Below, in pieces: positions 24,326 through 34,532 of a stretch of DNA of 64,000 bases. Position 1 is the stretch's first letter, and each line of letters begins with the position of its first letter. The position numbers and the translations under genes are program-made. The notes below the pieces were generated by a model. It was not told the DNA's origin and searched no databases. It saw only the letters and a program-made list of their open reading frames with translations. Source of the DNA: Mucilaginibacter agri (lineage in GTDB: Bacteria > Bacteroidota > Bacteroidia > Sphingobacteriales > Sphingobacteriaceae); assembly GCF_009928685.1 (NCBI RefSeq), contig NZ_WWEO01000045.1, positions 558,001 to 622,000 on the forward strand, given 5' to 3'.

Positions 24326-24729
24326 AGGCGATCTTTAACAGGGACCACCAGTTTCAACCCCGACCATATTTCGTCAACCGCACAAACTTTAACATCAACT
24401 AATCCAATTTTCAAGGCGAAGTTTCTGATGAAATCTTCGTGCAAGTCTGTGGGAACTTTAGATGCTTTCTTAGGCCACGAGACCCAGATGATGCCATTGG
24501 ATTTGATATTGTTCCTGATTACCGGTAACAGTTCTGTAAACTCGTTAGCCTGTTTAGTAAAGAAGTGAACGAAATCTTGTTTCTGATTAGTAAGATCGGT
24601 AATTGTTAATTCGGAGGGCAGATCTGTAAACAGTGAGAAGTAATGTTCGGGCACATTAATGAGGCTGATCTGTGCCCCTTCTTTGATTCCCAGTTTTTTA
24701 GCGAGTGGTGTGCCAGAATATCCTGCCAT
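24322..24729 (-). CDS. DUF3052-type protein (135 aa)
   Basis: The N-terminus Met-Ala-Gly-Tyr-Ser-Gly-Thr-Pro-Leu-Ala-Lys-Lys-Leu-Gly-Ile is the hallmark I associate with DUF3052 proteins. They are small cytosolic proteins with a Rossmann-like core and unknown function. It includes a Trp-Val-Ser-Trp-Pro-Lys segment near residue 83. It overlaps the secreted-protein gene tail-to-tail by four bases and seems monocistronic. Confidence 0.75.
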   Translation of the reverse strand: MAGYSGTPLAKKLGIKEGAQISLINVPEHYFSLFTDLPSELTITDLTNQKQDFVHFFTKQANEFTELLPVIRNNIKSNGIIWVSWPKKASKVPTDLHEDFIRNFALKIGLVDVKVCAVDEIWSGLKLVVPVKDRL

Positions 24730-24813
24730 CTCTGTTATTTAATATTACCTGTACGTTAAATCCGGTTTCCAAAATCAAACAAAACAGCTAACTTCAAACC
24801 CTTAAACTATAGC

Positions 24814-26052
24814 ATGGCTTTAAATTACATTTGGATAGCTTTTTTTGTAATTGCGTTTGGCGTTGGACTTCTAAAATTAATATTTTTTGGCGACACCGAG
24901 ATCTTCAAAATGATGGTTGAGGGGATTTTTGATTCCACTAAATCATCAGTAATGGACATCGCCCTACCGCTTGCCGGCACTATGGCTTTTTGGCTAGGTA
25001 TTATGAACATCGGCGAAAAAGCAGGTGCTATTAATTTTCTTTCTCGTATAGTTGGTCCTTTCTTCAACCGTATATTTCCTGAGGTTCCTAAAAATCACCC
25101 GGCAACCGGCCAAATGGTGATGAACTTCTCGGCCAATTTATTGGGTCTTGATAATGCCGCTACCCCACTTGGCTTAAAAGCCATGGCTAGTTTGCAGGAA
25201 TTGAATCCCGATAAAGAAACGGTTTCGAATGCGCAGATCATGTTTTTAGTGTTGCATGCATCGGGCTTTACCCTACTGCCCGTCGCTCTCATTGCACAGC
25301 GCGCTATACTCGGCGCGCATGATCCGTCAGACGTGTTTATCCCTTGTATGATAGCTACTTATGTAGCCACACTTACAGGATTGCTTGTAGTAGCCATTAA
25401 GCAACGAATTAATCTGTTTGATGGCGTGGTGATGGCCTGGCTGGGCGGGCTCACTACCTTTATTGTGTTGCTGGTGGTTTACTTTAAATATTATCTCACC
25501 GCCGCGCAAATAAGCGAAGTATCTAAAGTGGCCAGTAACGTTGTGCTTTTTGCCATACCCGTAGCATTTATATTAGGCGGCTTGCGTAAAAAGGTAAATG
25601 TTTTCGAGGCTTTTGTTGATGGAGCTAAAGGCGGTATAGAAACCTCCATCAAAATCATCCCTTATTTGGTAGGCCTGTTGGCTGCTATTAGTGTATTCCG
25701 CACTTGCGGGGCACTGGGTTATATTACCGACGGCTTTAAATGGTGTTTCTCGCATTTACATACCGACACCCGTTTTGTTGACGTAATACCTGTCGCCCTC
25801 ATTCGCCCGCTGACCGGCTCTGGAGCAAAGGCAATGATGATCAGCAATATGAAAACCTTTGGTGTTGATAGTTTTGTAGGCCATGTATCCAGTGTGCTTT
25901 ACGGTTCGGCTGATACCACCTTTTACATTGTAGCGTTATATTTCGGCTCAGTTGGCATAAAACGTACCCGGTATGCTATCCCAGCAGGTTTAATATCCGA
26001 TTTGGCCGGTGTAATTACAGCTATTTTGGTGGGCTACTTATTTTTCGGATAA
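24814..26052 (+). CDS. SpmA-SpmB fusion, nucleoside-recognition/Gate-domain membrane protein
   Basis: The 412-residue protein has two tandem Gate (nucleoside-recognition) domains. The first (about 40-200) resembles spore maturation protein A, with Asn-Leu-Leu-Gly-Leu-Asp-Asn-Ala-Ala-Thr-Pro. The second (about 235-400) resembles SpmB, with Arg-Pro-Leu-Thr-Gly-Ser-Gly-Ala. In spore formers SpmA/B act in spore-core dehydration; in non-sporing Bacteroidota the fused form is widespread and its substrate unknown. It is followed 28 bases later by a secreted S9 peptidase and may share a transcript. Confidence 0.85.
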   Translation: MALNYIWIAFFVIAFGVGLLKLIFFGDTEIFKMMVEGIFDSTKSSVMDIALPLAGTMAFWLGIMNIGEKAGAINFLSRIVGPFFNRIFPEVPKNHPATGQMVMNFSANLLGLDNAATPLGLKAMASLQELNPDKETVSNAQIMFLVLHASGFTLLPVALIAQRAILGAHDPSDVFIPCMIATYVATLTGLLVVAIKQRINLFDGVVMAWLGGLTTFIVLLVVYFKYYLTAAQISEVSKVASNVVLFAIPVAFILGGLRKKVNVFEAFVDGAKGGIETSIKIIPYLVGLLAAISVFRTCGALGYITDGFKWCFSHLHTDTRFVDVIPVALIRPLTGSGAKAMMISNMKTFGVDSFVGHVSSVLYGSADTTFYIVALYFGSVGIKRTRYAIPAGLISDLAGVITAILVGYLFFG

Positions 26053-26080
26053 TTAAATCCGAAGCTACTATTCATTCAGT

Positions 26081-28132
26081 ATGAAACGACTCTTATATAT
26101 TTTAATGTTAGGTATGGCTATAGAAAACGCTTCGGCGCAAAGTAAACAAACCATGACACCCGAATTGCTGTGGAAACTGGGCCGCTTAGGCAGCAGTAAT
26201 TTAACCACCGATGGCAAGCACCTTATTTATACGGTAACTCATTATAACATGGCCGAGGCTAAGTCTGAAGCCAATATCTACAGTGTGCCGGTAACAGGTG
26301 GCGCCCCCACCGCTATAACGCACGAGTCGGCCGGCCGCCAGATAGTTAAGGTTAATCCCGATGGTAGCATAATTTACTTTTTTGACGACCATTTGTACCA
26401 AATGGATGGCACTGGCAAGCAGGTAACCAAACTGAGCGATAAGGCTTTGGCTGATGCCGACAATGTGCAGATCTCGCCTGATGGCAAAAAGATCATGTTC
26501 AGCCGCGAAGTGCCAGTGGTTAAGATTCTGGGGAAAGACCGTTTTGCTGATCTACCTAAATCTAATGCATACGTATTTACCGACCTGAATTATCGCCACT
26601 GGGATACTTGGGAAGATGGTAAGTTTTCACACGTCTTTGTGGCCGACTACGACAATGGTAAAGTAAGCAACGAGAAAGATATTATGGTTGATGAACCATA
26701 CGATACGCCTCAAAAACCGTCTGGCGGTGCTGAAGACTTGATCTTTAGCCCCGATAGCAAAAGCATTATCTATGTTTGCAAAAAGAAATTCGGTAAGGCT
26801 TACGCTATAAGCACCAACACCGATCTTTACCAATATGACATAGCCACGGGCACCACTTCCAACCTTACCGAAGGTATGATGGGTTACGACACCTCACCTG
26901 CCTTTACCAAAGCCGGTAATAAACTAGCCTGGTTAAGTATGAAGGAAGATGGTTACGAGTCGGACAAAAACGACATTGTAATCAAAGATCTTAAGACTGG
27001 TAATAAAGTAAACCTTACCGAAAAGTGGGACGAAACAGTATCGTCGTTTCAGTTTAGTGATGATGGCAACCGAATCTTCTTTGTCGCACCTAAAAACGGC
27101 ACGGAACAGTTATTTCAGATCGATTTGCGTTTACGCTTAGCGCCAGGTTCGCCACAAGCTATTAGGCAAGTAACTAACGGCCAATGGGATGTAAACGACA
27201 TTATAGCACAAACAGGTAATACGCTGTATGTACAACGTGCAGACCTTAACCATGCTAATGAAATTTATTCGGTTAGTTTAACCAATGGTAGCATGGCACA
27301 GGTTACCAGCATTAACAAAGCTGTTTACGATAACCTGCCGTTGAGCCGTGTAGACGAGCGCCACATTAAAACCACCGATAATAAAGACATGCTGGCCTGG
27401 GTAATTTACCCACCCGACTTTGATCCGGCTAAGAAATATCCTACCCTTCTATTTTGTCAAGGTGGTCCACAAGCACCGTTAACACAAGCTTATTCTTTCC
27501 GTTGGAATTTTCAACTGATGGCAGCACAAGGCTATATTATTATAGCGCCTAACCGCAGAGGCATGCCAGGCCATGGTGTAGAATGGAACCGCGAGATCAG
27601 CGGCGACTGGGGTGGCCAACCGATTAAAGACTATTTATCGGCTATTGATGATATCGCCAAAGAACCTTATGTAGATAAAAGCCGTTTAGGTTGCGTAGGC
27701 GCAAGCTATGGCGGTTATTCTGTGTATATGCTTGCGGGTGTGCATGAAGGGCGTTTCAAAACCTTTATTGCGCACGATGGCCTTTTCGACCTGAAAAGCT
27801 GGTATGGCACCACAGAAGAACTTTGGTTTGCCAATAAAGATATGGGCGGCAATTATTGGGATAAAGACAATAAGGTTGCACAAAAATCTTACGATAAATT
27901 TAACCCAAGCAATCTGGTAAGCCAATGGAATACACCAATTATGGTGATACAGGGCGGCAAGGATTATCGCGTGCCAATTGAGCAGGGATTGGGCGCTTAT
28001 CAGGCGGCTCAACTAAAGGGAATTAAGAGTAAATTACTATATCTTCCGGATGAGAACCACTGGGTTTTAAAACCTCAAAATGCGCTGGTTTGGCAGCGCG
28101 AATTCTTCGGCTGGTTGAAAGAAACGCTTTAA
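26081..28132 (+). CDS. Secreted S9-family peptidase (acylaminoacyl/dipeptidyl-peptidase type), 683 aa
   Basis: A signal peptide ending Ala-Ser-Ala-Gln precedes a WD/PD40-like propeller (about 30-400) and an alpha/beta-hydrolase domain. The catalytic residues are Ser542 in Gly-Ala-Ser-Tyr-Gly-Gly, Asp628 in Gly-Lys-Asp-Tyr-Arg-Val-Pro and His660 in Glu-Asn-His-Trp. The length and the Asp-x-Arg-Val-Pro motif fit the S9C/DPP group that trims oligopeptides in the periplasm. A long AT-rich terminator follows. Confidence 0.92.
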   Translation: MKRLLYILMLGMAIENASAQSKQTMTPELLWKLGRLGSSNLTTDGKHLIYTVTHYNMAEAKSEANIYSVPVTGGAPTAITHESAGRQIVKVNPDGSIIYFFDDHLYQMDGTGKQVTKLSDKALADADNVQISPDGKKIMFSREVPVVKILGKDRFADLPKSNAYVFTDLNYRHWDTWEDGKFSHVFVADYDNGKVSNEKDIMVDEPYDTPQKPSGGAEDLIFSPDSKSIIYVCKKKFGKAYAISTNTDLYQYDIATGTTSNLTEGMMGYDTSPAFTKAGNKLAWLSMKEDGYESDKNDIVIKDLKTGNKVNLTEKWDETVSSFQFSDDGNRIFFVAPKNGTEQLFQIDLRLRLAPGSPQAIRQVTNGQWDVNDIIAQTGNTLYVQRADLNHANEIYSVSLTNGSMAQVTSINKAVYDNLPLSRVDERHIKTTDNKDMLAWVIYPPDFDPAKKYPTLLFCQGGPQAPLTQAYSFRWNFQLMAAQGYIIIAPNRRGMPGHGVEWNREISGDWGGQPIKDYLSAIDDIAKEPYVDKSRLGCVGASYGGYSVYMLAGVHEGRFKTFIAHDGLFDLKSWYGTTEELWFANKDMGGNYWDKDNKVAQKSYDKFNPSNLVSQWNTPIMVIQGGKDYRVPIEQGLGAYQAAQLKGIKSKLLYLPDENHWVLKPQNALVWQREFFGWLKETL

Positions 28133-28176
28133 CCCGAGATAAACTTAATTCACCAATAGAAAATATACTTTCAGTA

Positions 28177-28226
28177 ATTGAATTTAATTATCTAATAATC
28201 AGATAGTTAAATTCAATGACTTTTTT
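28177..28226 (+). terminator. AT-rich intrinsic terminator
   Basis: A 17-base arm (28177-28193) pairs with 28201-28217 with one G-U pair, loop of 7, then GAC and six T. The stem is almost entirely A-T. It closes the Gate-protein/S9 peptidase unit. Confidence 0.85.
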
Positions 28227-28323
28227 ATTACAAACCTAACTTAAACACATACCGTATACCGCTATAATCATCCAAAAACCACCAATATCACTTTTAAGAG
28301 ACTGACGATTAAAAGTATATTTG

Positions 28324-31300
28324 ATGAAGACGTGCCTTAAAGGGGTTACAAAGATTTTAGCTGTTACTGTATTATTATTTGTCACGAGAAACGCAGTTGC
28401 GCAAACTGTAAATATCACCAAAGTCGATCCAGGTCCTTACGGCGTAGGTTCGTCCATTGCAGCTAAAATTGCTATTAATTACGCCGCCGGTTGTTTGCAA
28501 AAAACAAACAAGTTTAACCTGTATTTATCTGATGCAGCAGGCGATTTCACCAATGAAAAACTCATTGGTACTTATGATGGCTATGGCAGCGGCAATGGGC
28601 TTTACGCCACTTTTGTAAATGGAACTATCCCTAACGCAACCCTACCGGGCGTTGGCTACAGGATTCGTATTAAAACAACAGCTCCGGCCTCAACCAGTGT
28701 TGCATCCGATCCTTTTGTTATCAACGCCTCGCCAGGCGTACAAGCCGGAATTAGCTCCAGCAGCGCCATGGATGGCTATGCCGAAGTATTCGGCAAATGT
28801 ATTGTAAGTAGCACATTTAAAGACACCTATAATTTTCAAAACACGTCTGCCGCAGGTACAACCGTTAGTGCGAACTTCTACAATGAACAAGATCACAAAG
28901 ACAAAGGCACTCAAACGTTCACCAGCAATTTTATCAGTTTTACTGCCGACACTTCTACTTATACCGTTTTTGTTAAAGCCACTAACGGAACTTCCGTTGG
29001 TACAAAAGCTTATCTATTAATTGAGAATAGAGGAATCACCACCTTATCGCTCGTTACGGCAGGTCCTGTTTGTCTCGGCCCTAATGGTGCCAGCGTCATT
29101 TATAATATCGATTACCAGTCGCCTAATGGTTTACAACGCAACTTTCCAGGTACGCTCTATAACATTAACTGGGGCGATGGAACATCAAGCGATATTACCA
29201 TCTGTGACATTCTGGCGTCGCAAGGCACACTCTCACACAACTATTTAAAATCATCGTGCGGGCAAAAGGACGGCAGTACCACAACCAATAAGTTTAAGGT
29301 TGCACTAACCGTAAAAAATCCGTTTTGCGCAAGCACTAACAGCATTTACGGCCAGCAGCCGGTGTTAATGCCGCCAAACAACATTTTAAACGGGCCTTCA
29401 TTTGCCTGTACTAATAACGAGGTGACATTTACCAACGGATCGTACCCTGGCCAGTCTGCAACTACAACAAACACCAACTGCGCCGACAATTCTGCCACCT
29501 ATAGTTATTATGTAGATGGCGTATTGCAAGCTACTGGCTTAAAGCTAAATGAAAAATTTAAATATACATTCACCACACACGGTCAGCACATTGTGACCCT
29601 CCATTTGGAGAACAGTGCCAGCGGTTGTATTCCCGAAGATGCAACTGTAAAATTATGTGTGCAGGATGCACCTCAGCCTAAGTTTACTTTAAGCAATACT
29701 ACCACTTGCACACCCGGAACGGTAAATGTTACCGATAATTCGGTGGTAGATAATTCTTGTAGCGGCACTTACACTTATTTATGGACGGTAACCCCTTCTA
29801 CAGGTTTTAGTTATGTAGGTACTAACAAAAACAGTAAAGAACCCGTGTTTAAATTTACTACCCAGGGCAAATATGCTATTCAGTTGCAGATTAGCGCCCC
29901 GGGTAATTCCTGCGTTGCGCAAACATCGGTAGATACCGTTTATGCCAACAGCATTCCACAAATTGCCCTTTCCCCTAATTTTGCTACTTGCGGTAAAAAT
30001 CAAACACTTCGTTTCGGTGCTGAACCTGGTAAAACCAAAGTTACCTACTCTGGCACTTACCAGCTACAGCCCGATACGTATGTTTGGACAGTAACGCCCC
30101 CGTCTGGTGGAGCACCCGCCACGTTTGCCAACGGCACAACCGCCAATAGCCAGTCGCCAACTATAACATTCCCAGATTTTGGGATGTACGTTGTCTCTGT
30201 AGTTCAAAAAAACGGTTGCGGAACTTCTGCTGTTGTAACCCAAAACATTACATTTCAAAATGCCCCAACTGTTAATGCCGGTGAAGACGCCACTATTTGC
30301 GCTAACCAGGCGGCACAATTAAACGCTACTATTAGCGACGCCGCTACTGCGGCAGGCGCGCCAACGTGGAGCGGGGGTACTGCAGCCGGATTTAGCGATA
30401 TTCATAGTTATCAAACTACTTACACACCTACTGCAGCAGAGGCAAATGCTGGGTTTGTGGTACTTACTATTACAGTGCCTACAACTTTACAAGGCGATTG
30501 TAGCTCGGTGAGTGATGAGGTTAGGATCAACATTCGTCCGTTTAATACAGTTACCAGTGCCGCAACAAAGGGAATTTGCTCGGGCAAGCCGATGTCTTAT
30601 CAAATCACATCAACACTGGCTGGCAGCACCTTTACATGGACAGCAAGTGGATCTGTCAATGCGGGTGGCTACACGGCGTCGGGTAGCGGCGATATTAATG
30701 AAGCAACGTTGACTAACAGCAGTGCTACCGAAAATGCCACGGTTACGTATAATATTATACCGCACAATAATGGCTGCGACGGAACACCTTTTATTTACAC
30801 AGTGACCATATTGCCGCAACCCGTTATTAATGCACAGGGCCCGGCATCTATTTGCAGCGGCCAAAAGTCGGCTATTAAGCTTTCATCAAACATTAGCAGT
30901 ACCACTTACACCTGGACTTCTACCACTTCAGATCCTGCAAATGTTACAGGACTTAGCAGCGCATCTACCCCGGCAACGGTTACCGAAATTCAGGACATAC
31001 TAGCCAACACAGGTTTGGCCCCTGCTACCGTAACGTATAACATCACCTCTTACAATACGGCAAGTACCGATAACTGTCCTGGTAATACACAAACAGTTAC
31101 CATAACAATACAGCCCGCTACTCCCGTCGCCAACGCGGGTGATGATAAAAGCCTGTGTAACGCACCTACCTACCAGTTAAATGGCAATAACCTCGGTCCT
31201 AACGGTCATGGCATGTGGACAGTGCAATCGGGCCAGACAGGTGTAACATTTGACGATCCCACAAAATACAATGCCACTGTAAGTAACTTACAGGCTAACG

Positions 31301-33036
31301 AAAATTATACTTTCCGGTGGACATCAACCGGCACTGCTCCTTGCGGCGATAATTTTGATGAAGTGATCATCAGAAATATATTTAATGATGTTAAAGCGAA
31401 CTTTACTGCCGATAAAACCACCGGCTGCGATGCCACAACTGTTAATTTCACTAATACTTCTACCCCACCTTCGGGTTTAAACTATGCCTGGGATTTTGGC
31501 AACGGTCAAACCTCCACCTTAATGAACCCGCAGGCGATAACTTTTGTGCCTCAGACAAATGGCAAGGACACCACTTACATTGTAAAGCTAACAGTATCAA
31601 ATAGCTGTAAAGTGGATAGTAAGTCAATGGAAATTACTATCAAACCTAAAACACCGGTTGTACAGATTGCGCCCGATAAAACTACCGGCTGTGTTCCGTT
31701 TACGGTTAACGTAGAAAATTTGTCGCCAGGCACTAATGATAAATACACGTACTTTTTAACAGATGTAAACGGCACGGTGCTTTCAACCAAAGTGCGCACC
31801 GATAAGGAAGATCAGCCTTTTACGATCACCACAGTTGGCACCTACAAGGTTTACATGCAGGCGCAAAGCCAATGTGGTAGTGCTAAAAGTGTTTCTTACA
31901 CACTGGTAGTTAGCCCGGCTACGCTTACCCCCCGCTTAACTGTTAATGGCGACGAAGGCACAGGATGCGGCCCACTTACCGTTACTTTCCATAATAACAC
32001 TACGGGAGGCTCATCATTCTGGTACGATTGGGGCGATGGCACAACTCCCCTAACCACAACCAGTACAGGCGATGTAAACCACACGTTTATCAAAGGTGGC
32101 AACTACACCGTTATGCTGCATGCATCGAACAGTTGTACGCCTGATGTTACCGCGATACCTGTAACAATACATGTACTTGCACAGCCAGTATTGGCCTTTA
32201 ATGCCGATAATACTTCGGGCTGTAAAAAGCTGACCGTGCAGTTCACCAATACCAGTACCGACCCAAGCGTAAGCCAAACTGGCGATTTAATGTATGACTG
32301 GGATTTCGGCGATGGTTCTCCTCACTCCAGTGCTGTTAACCCTTCGCACCACTACGGCTTTGTAGGGTCGCCATTTACCGTTACGCTGAAGGCCACCAAT
32401 GGCACAGGTTGTACATCCACGTTGGTGATCAAAGATATGATCAGGGTTAACCAATCGTCGTTAACCGATTTTACGGTAAAGCCTGATAGCGTTGTTAATA
32501 TCCCGGTTTACACGTTTTCGTTTGTAGATCAAACAACGGGCGGTCCGCTCAGCTGGCATTGGGATTTTGGCGATGGCAGCACCTCAAACTTAAAAAATCC
32601 ACAACATACGTACGCCGATACCGGTCGCTACAAAGTTACCCTTACCACGGCTAACGCTTATTGCGATAGCACCAAGTCTCACTACGTACGTATTACAGGC
32701 ACACCAGGCCAGGTTTATTTACCTAATGCCTTTATGCCAAATAGCGTTACGCCAGAGCTAAGAACATTCGGTGCTGTAGGCTCGGGATTACAAGAATGGC
32801 ACCTGCAAATACTAAATGGCTATAACCAGGTAATATTCGATTCTACAGAGCTGGATGAACGGGGGCGTCCCACCGGCAAATGGGATGGTACTTTCCGGGG
32901 CACGCCAGTACCGCAAGGCGTATATATGTGGCAAGCCACAGGCAAGTTTATAAATGGGAATGAATGGAAAGGTATGTCGTACAATGCCGACGGCTCGGGG
33001 CCGAGACGAAGTGGCGTAATACATTTATTAAGATAA
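28324..33036 (+). CDS. Giant PKD-repeat surface protein with T9SS type B sorting domain (1570 aa)
   Basis: A signal peptide (cleavage near Ala26) is followed by many Ig/PKD-like beta domains. PKD signatures such as Trp-Asp-Phe-Gly-Asp-Gly appear repeatedly in the C-terminal half, while the middle has SprB-like cysteine-bearing repeats. The last about 90 residues, beginning Leu-Pro-Asn-Ala-Phe-Met-Pro-Asn and containing Gly-Lys-Trp-Asp-Gly, match the gliding-motility-associated C-terminal (type B) domain that directs export by the type IX secretion system. It is probably an adhesin. ATG 28324 is used; the longest frame begins one codon earlier at TTG. The PorP/SprF gene follows after 7 bases. 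Confidence 0.92.
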   Translation: MKTCLKGVTKILAVTVLLFVTRNAVAQTVNITKVDPGPYGVGSSIAAKIAINYAAGCLQKTNKFNLYLSDAAGDFTNEKLIGTYDGYGSGNGLYATFVNGTIPNATLPGVGYRIRIKTTAPASTSVASDPFVINASPGVQAGISSSSAMDGYAEVFGKCIVSSTFKDTYNFQNTSAAGTTVSANFYNEQDHKDKGTQTFTSNFISFTADTSTYTVFVKATNGTSVGTKAYLLIENRGITTLSLVTAGPVCLGPNGASVIYNIDYQSPNGLQRNFPGTLYNINWGDGTSSDITICDILASQGTLSHNYLKSSCGQKDGSTTTNKFKVALTVKNPFCASTNSIYGQQPVLMPPNNILNGPSFACTNNEVTFTNGSYPGQSATTTNTNCADNSATYSYYVDGVLQATGLKLNEKFKYTFTTHGQHIVTLHLENSASGCIPEDATVKLCVQDAPQPKFTLSNTTTCTPGTVNVTDNSVVDNSCSGTYTYLWTVTPSTGFSYVGTNKNSKEPVFKFTTQGKYAIQLQISAPGNSCVAQTSVDTVYANSIPQIALSPNFATCGKNQTLRFGAEPGKTKVTYSGTYQLQPDTYVWTVTPPSGGAPATFANGTTANSQSPTITFPDFGMYVVSVVQKNGCGTSAVVTQNITFQNAPTVNAGEDATICANQAAQLNATISDAATAAGAPTWSGGTAAGFSDIHSYQTTYTPTAAEANAGFVVLTITVPTTLQGDCSSVSDEVRINIRPFNTVTSAATKGICSGKPMSYQITSTLAGSTFTWTASGSVNAGGYTASGSGDINEATLTNSSATENATVTYNIIPHNNGCDGTPFIYTVTILPQPVINAQGPASICSGQKSAIKLSSNISSTTYTWTSTTSDPANVTGLSSASTPATVTEIQDILANTGLAPATVTYNITSYNTASTDNCPGNTQTVTITIQPATPVANAGDDKSLCNAPTYQLNGNNLGPNGHGMWTVQSGQTGVTFDDPTKYNATVSNLQANENYTFRWTSTGTAPCGDNFDEVIIRNIFNDVKANFTADKTTGCDATTVNFTNTSTPPSGLNYAWDFGNGQTSTLMNPQAITFVPQTNGKDTTYIVKLTVSNSCKVDSKSMEITIKPKTPVVQIAPDKTTGCVPFTVNVENLSPGTNDKYTYFLTDVNGTVLSTKVRTDKEDQPFTITTVGTYKVYMQAQSQCGSAKSVSYTLVVSPATLTPRLTVNGDEGTGCGPLTVTFHNNTTGGSSFWYDWGDGTTPLTTTSTGDVNHTFIKGGNYTVMLHASNSCTPDVTAIPVTIHVLAQPVLAFNADNTSGCKKLTVQFTNTSTDPSVSQTGDLMYDWDFGDGSPHSSAVNPSHHYGFVGSPFTVTLKATNGTGCTSTLVIKDMIRVNQSSLTDFTVKPDSVVNIPVYTFSFVDQTTGGPLSWHWDFGDGSTSNLKNPQHTYADTGRYKVTLTTANAYCDSTKSHYVRITGTPGQVYLPNAFMPNSVTPELRTFGAVGSGLQEWHLQILNGYNQVIFDSTELDERGRPTGKWDGTFRGTPVPQGVYMWQATGKFINGNEWKGMSYNADGSGPRRSGVIHLLR

Positions 33037-33043
33037 GTTGAAG

Positions 33044-34078
33044 ATGAAGAAGAGTATTTTATTAGCCGTATCTGTATTAATTAGCCTGTTTGCTTCGGCG
33101 CAGGACCACATGTATTCGCAGTTTTTCAACTCGCCTATTTACCTTAATCCTGCACTAACGGGACAGTTTAAAGGCGATTTACGCATGAGCATGATCTACC
33201 GCAATCAGTGGACCACTGTTGGCGGCGGAGGTGGTTTCCAATACCTAACTGGATCGGTTGACTATAACGTGCCGCAGTTTGGCGGCGGCATTGGTTTAAT
33301 CTTTAATCGCAGCAGCGAGGGCGCCGCTTTTCTGAATAAAACTAACGTAGCGGCAACTTATGCCTACAGTGTCGGATCTGAAGACTTTGTATTATCATTT
33401 GGCTTGCAGGCTGGCGTTACCAACCGTACTATTGATTTCAGTAAGCTGGTCTTCACGGATCAGATCGATGCGAGATTAGGCTTCGTTCCCGGTTCGGTAT
33501 CTGTAGCCGAAACACCTGCCTTTGATAATCGCTATTATTTCGACGCCGGCGCCGGGATTAACCTGGTAGCGGGTAAATTTATGATCGGCGGCGCCATGCA
33601 GCATATTAACCGTCCGGACGAATCCTTTAGCGGCGTTGCAGCGCGTTTGCCGGTGCGTACAACTGCGCACATGAGTTATATGCTAAACCTTACCGGCGAC
33701 GACAATATTGACGACGACGACCGCTCATACGTTATCCCATCAGTAGTTGTATACAAACAAGCAAGCGCATCAGACTATAATGTAGGGATGCAGTATAAAC
33801 GCCGTGGCATCAATGCGGGTCTATGGTATCGCAGCAGCGGACAATCGGGTCAACCGAGTGCCTTTGTGTTATCGTTTATCTTCGATCTCTTTATCAACCG
33901 AGATGGCGGCGAACGCCTGCGCTTCGGTATCAGCCACGACGCGAGTACTTCCAGGCTAAATTACACCAACACAAGTGGTACTACCGAGGGAAGTTTGAAC
34001 TATGAAACCACCTTACCGTCGCACTCAGATCCTTACCGGAAGTTTGAAGGTGCACGCCGATGCTACGATTTTTACTAA
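33044..34078 (+). CDS. PorP/SprF-family type IX secretion outer-membrane protein
   Basis: Signal peptide ending Ala-Ser-Ala-Gln, then the family hallmark Gln-Phe-Phe-Asn-Ser-Pro-x-Tyr-Leu-Asn-Pro-Ala-Leu-Thr-Gly near residues 26-40. A beta-barrel follows. PorP/SprF proteins are outer-membrane partners that anchor or deliver T9SS type B cargo. The adjacent PKD protein is therefore its likely client, like SprB-SprF. ATG 33044 gives a clean signal peptide; the TTG at 33038 adds two residues. Confidence 0.92.
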   Translation: MKKSILLAVSVLISLFASAQDHMYSQFFNSPIYLNPALTGQFKGDLRMSMIYRNQWTTVGGGGGFQYLTGSVDYNVPQFGGGIGLIFNRSSEGAAFLNKTNVAATYAYSVGSEDFVLSFGLQAGVTNRTIDFSKLVFTDQIDARLGFVPGSVSVAETPAFDNRYYFDAGAGINLVAGKFMIGGAMQHINRPDESFSGVAARLPVRTTAHMSYMLNLTGDDNIDDDDRSYVIPSVVVYKQASASDYNVGMQYKRRGINAGLWYRSSGQSGQPSAFVLSFIFDLFINRDGGERLRFGISHDASTSRLNYTNTSGTTEGSLNYETTLPSHSDPYRKFEGARRCYDFY

Positions 34079-34118
34079 TCTGCTTTGCCAGTTCGAACCT
34101 TTGTTGGATATTTACCCT

Positions 34119-34532
34119 ATGGAGAAAAATGTTTACCTGGGTACAAAATCTGCCAATAAGAAGAAAGCATTTAAAGGCGTTTGGTTAATCATCGCATTTG
34201 CTATAATTTTTATTGTGATTGTGTTAAGGTACGCGCAAAGCAACGAACACCGGATTATCAGCCGGAGTTTGCCCGAGCGTGAAGAAGCATATAGCGTAGC
34301 CAAAGATTTTTTGCGCGATGAGTTTCAAAGCGGGCAGCACATTAGTTTCCCGGATGATGGTTTTTCCTACGGTAAAAAGACCGATTCTGTATATGTGATC
34401 AAAGCCAGTTACGAACAAAGCCTTGATGGTGGCGACAGCAAGAAAGGCGATTTTTCAGTGACCATGCGTTTTAAAGGCGGCAATATAGATGATAAGAGCA
34501 GCTGGGATGTATTAAGTATCAACAAAGAGTAA
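34119..34532 (+). CDS. Single-helix membrane protein of unknown function (137 aa)
   Basis: A short basic N-terminus, one membrane helix at about residues 20-38 and a C-terminal soluble domain of about 95 residues. The start at ATG 34119 avoids the upstream frame (from 34002), which runs antiparallel to nothing but lies inside the PorP/SprF coding end. It sits 40 bases after the PorP gene, and its stop overlaps the next start (TAATG), implying translational coupling with the OsmC gene. No family recognised. Confidence 0.7.
   Translation: MEKNVYLGTKSANKKKAFKGVWLIIAFAIIFIVIVLRYAQSNEHRIISRSLPEREEAYSVAKDFLRDEFQSGQHISFPDDGFSYGKKTDSVYVIKASYEQSLDGGDSKKGDFSVTMRFKGGNIDDKSSWDVLSINKE

Noticed and set aside
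28316..28323. Exact TATATTTG -7 element directly before the PKD-protein ATG
   Set aside because: The transcription start would fall inside the signal-peptide codons and no later start codon gives an export signal. It is treated as a chance match; the true promoter must be farther upstream.
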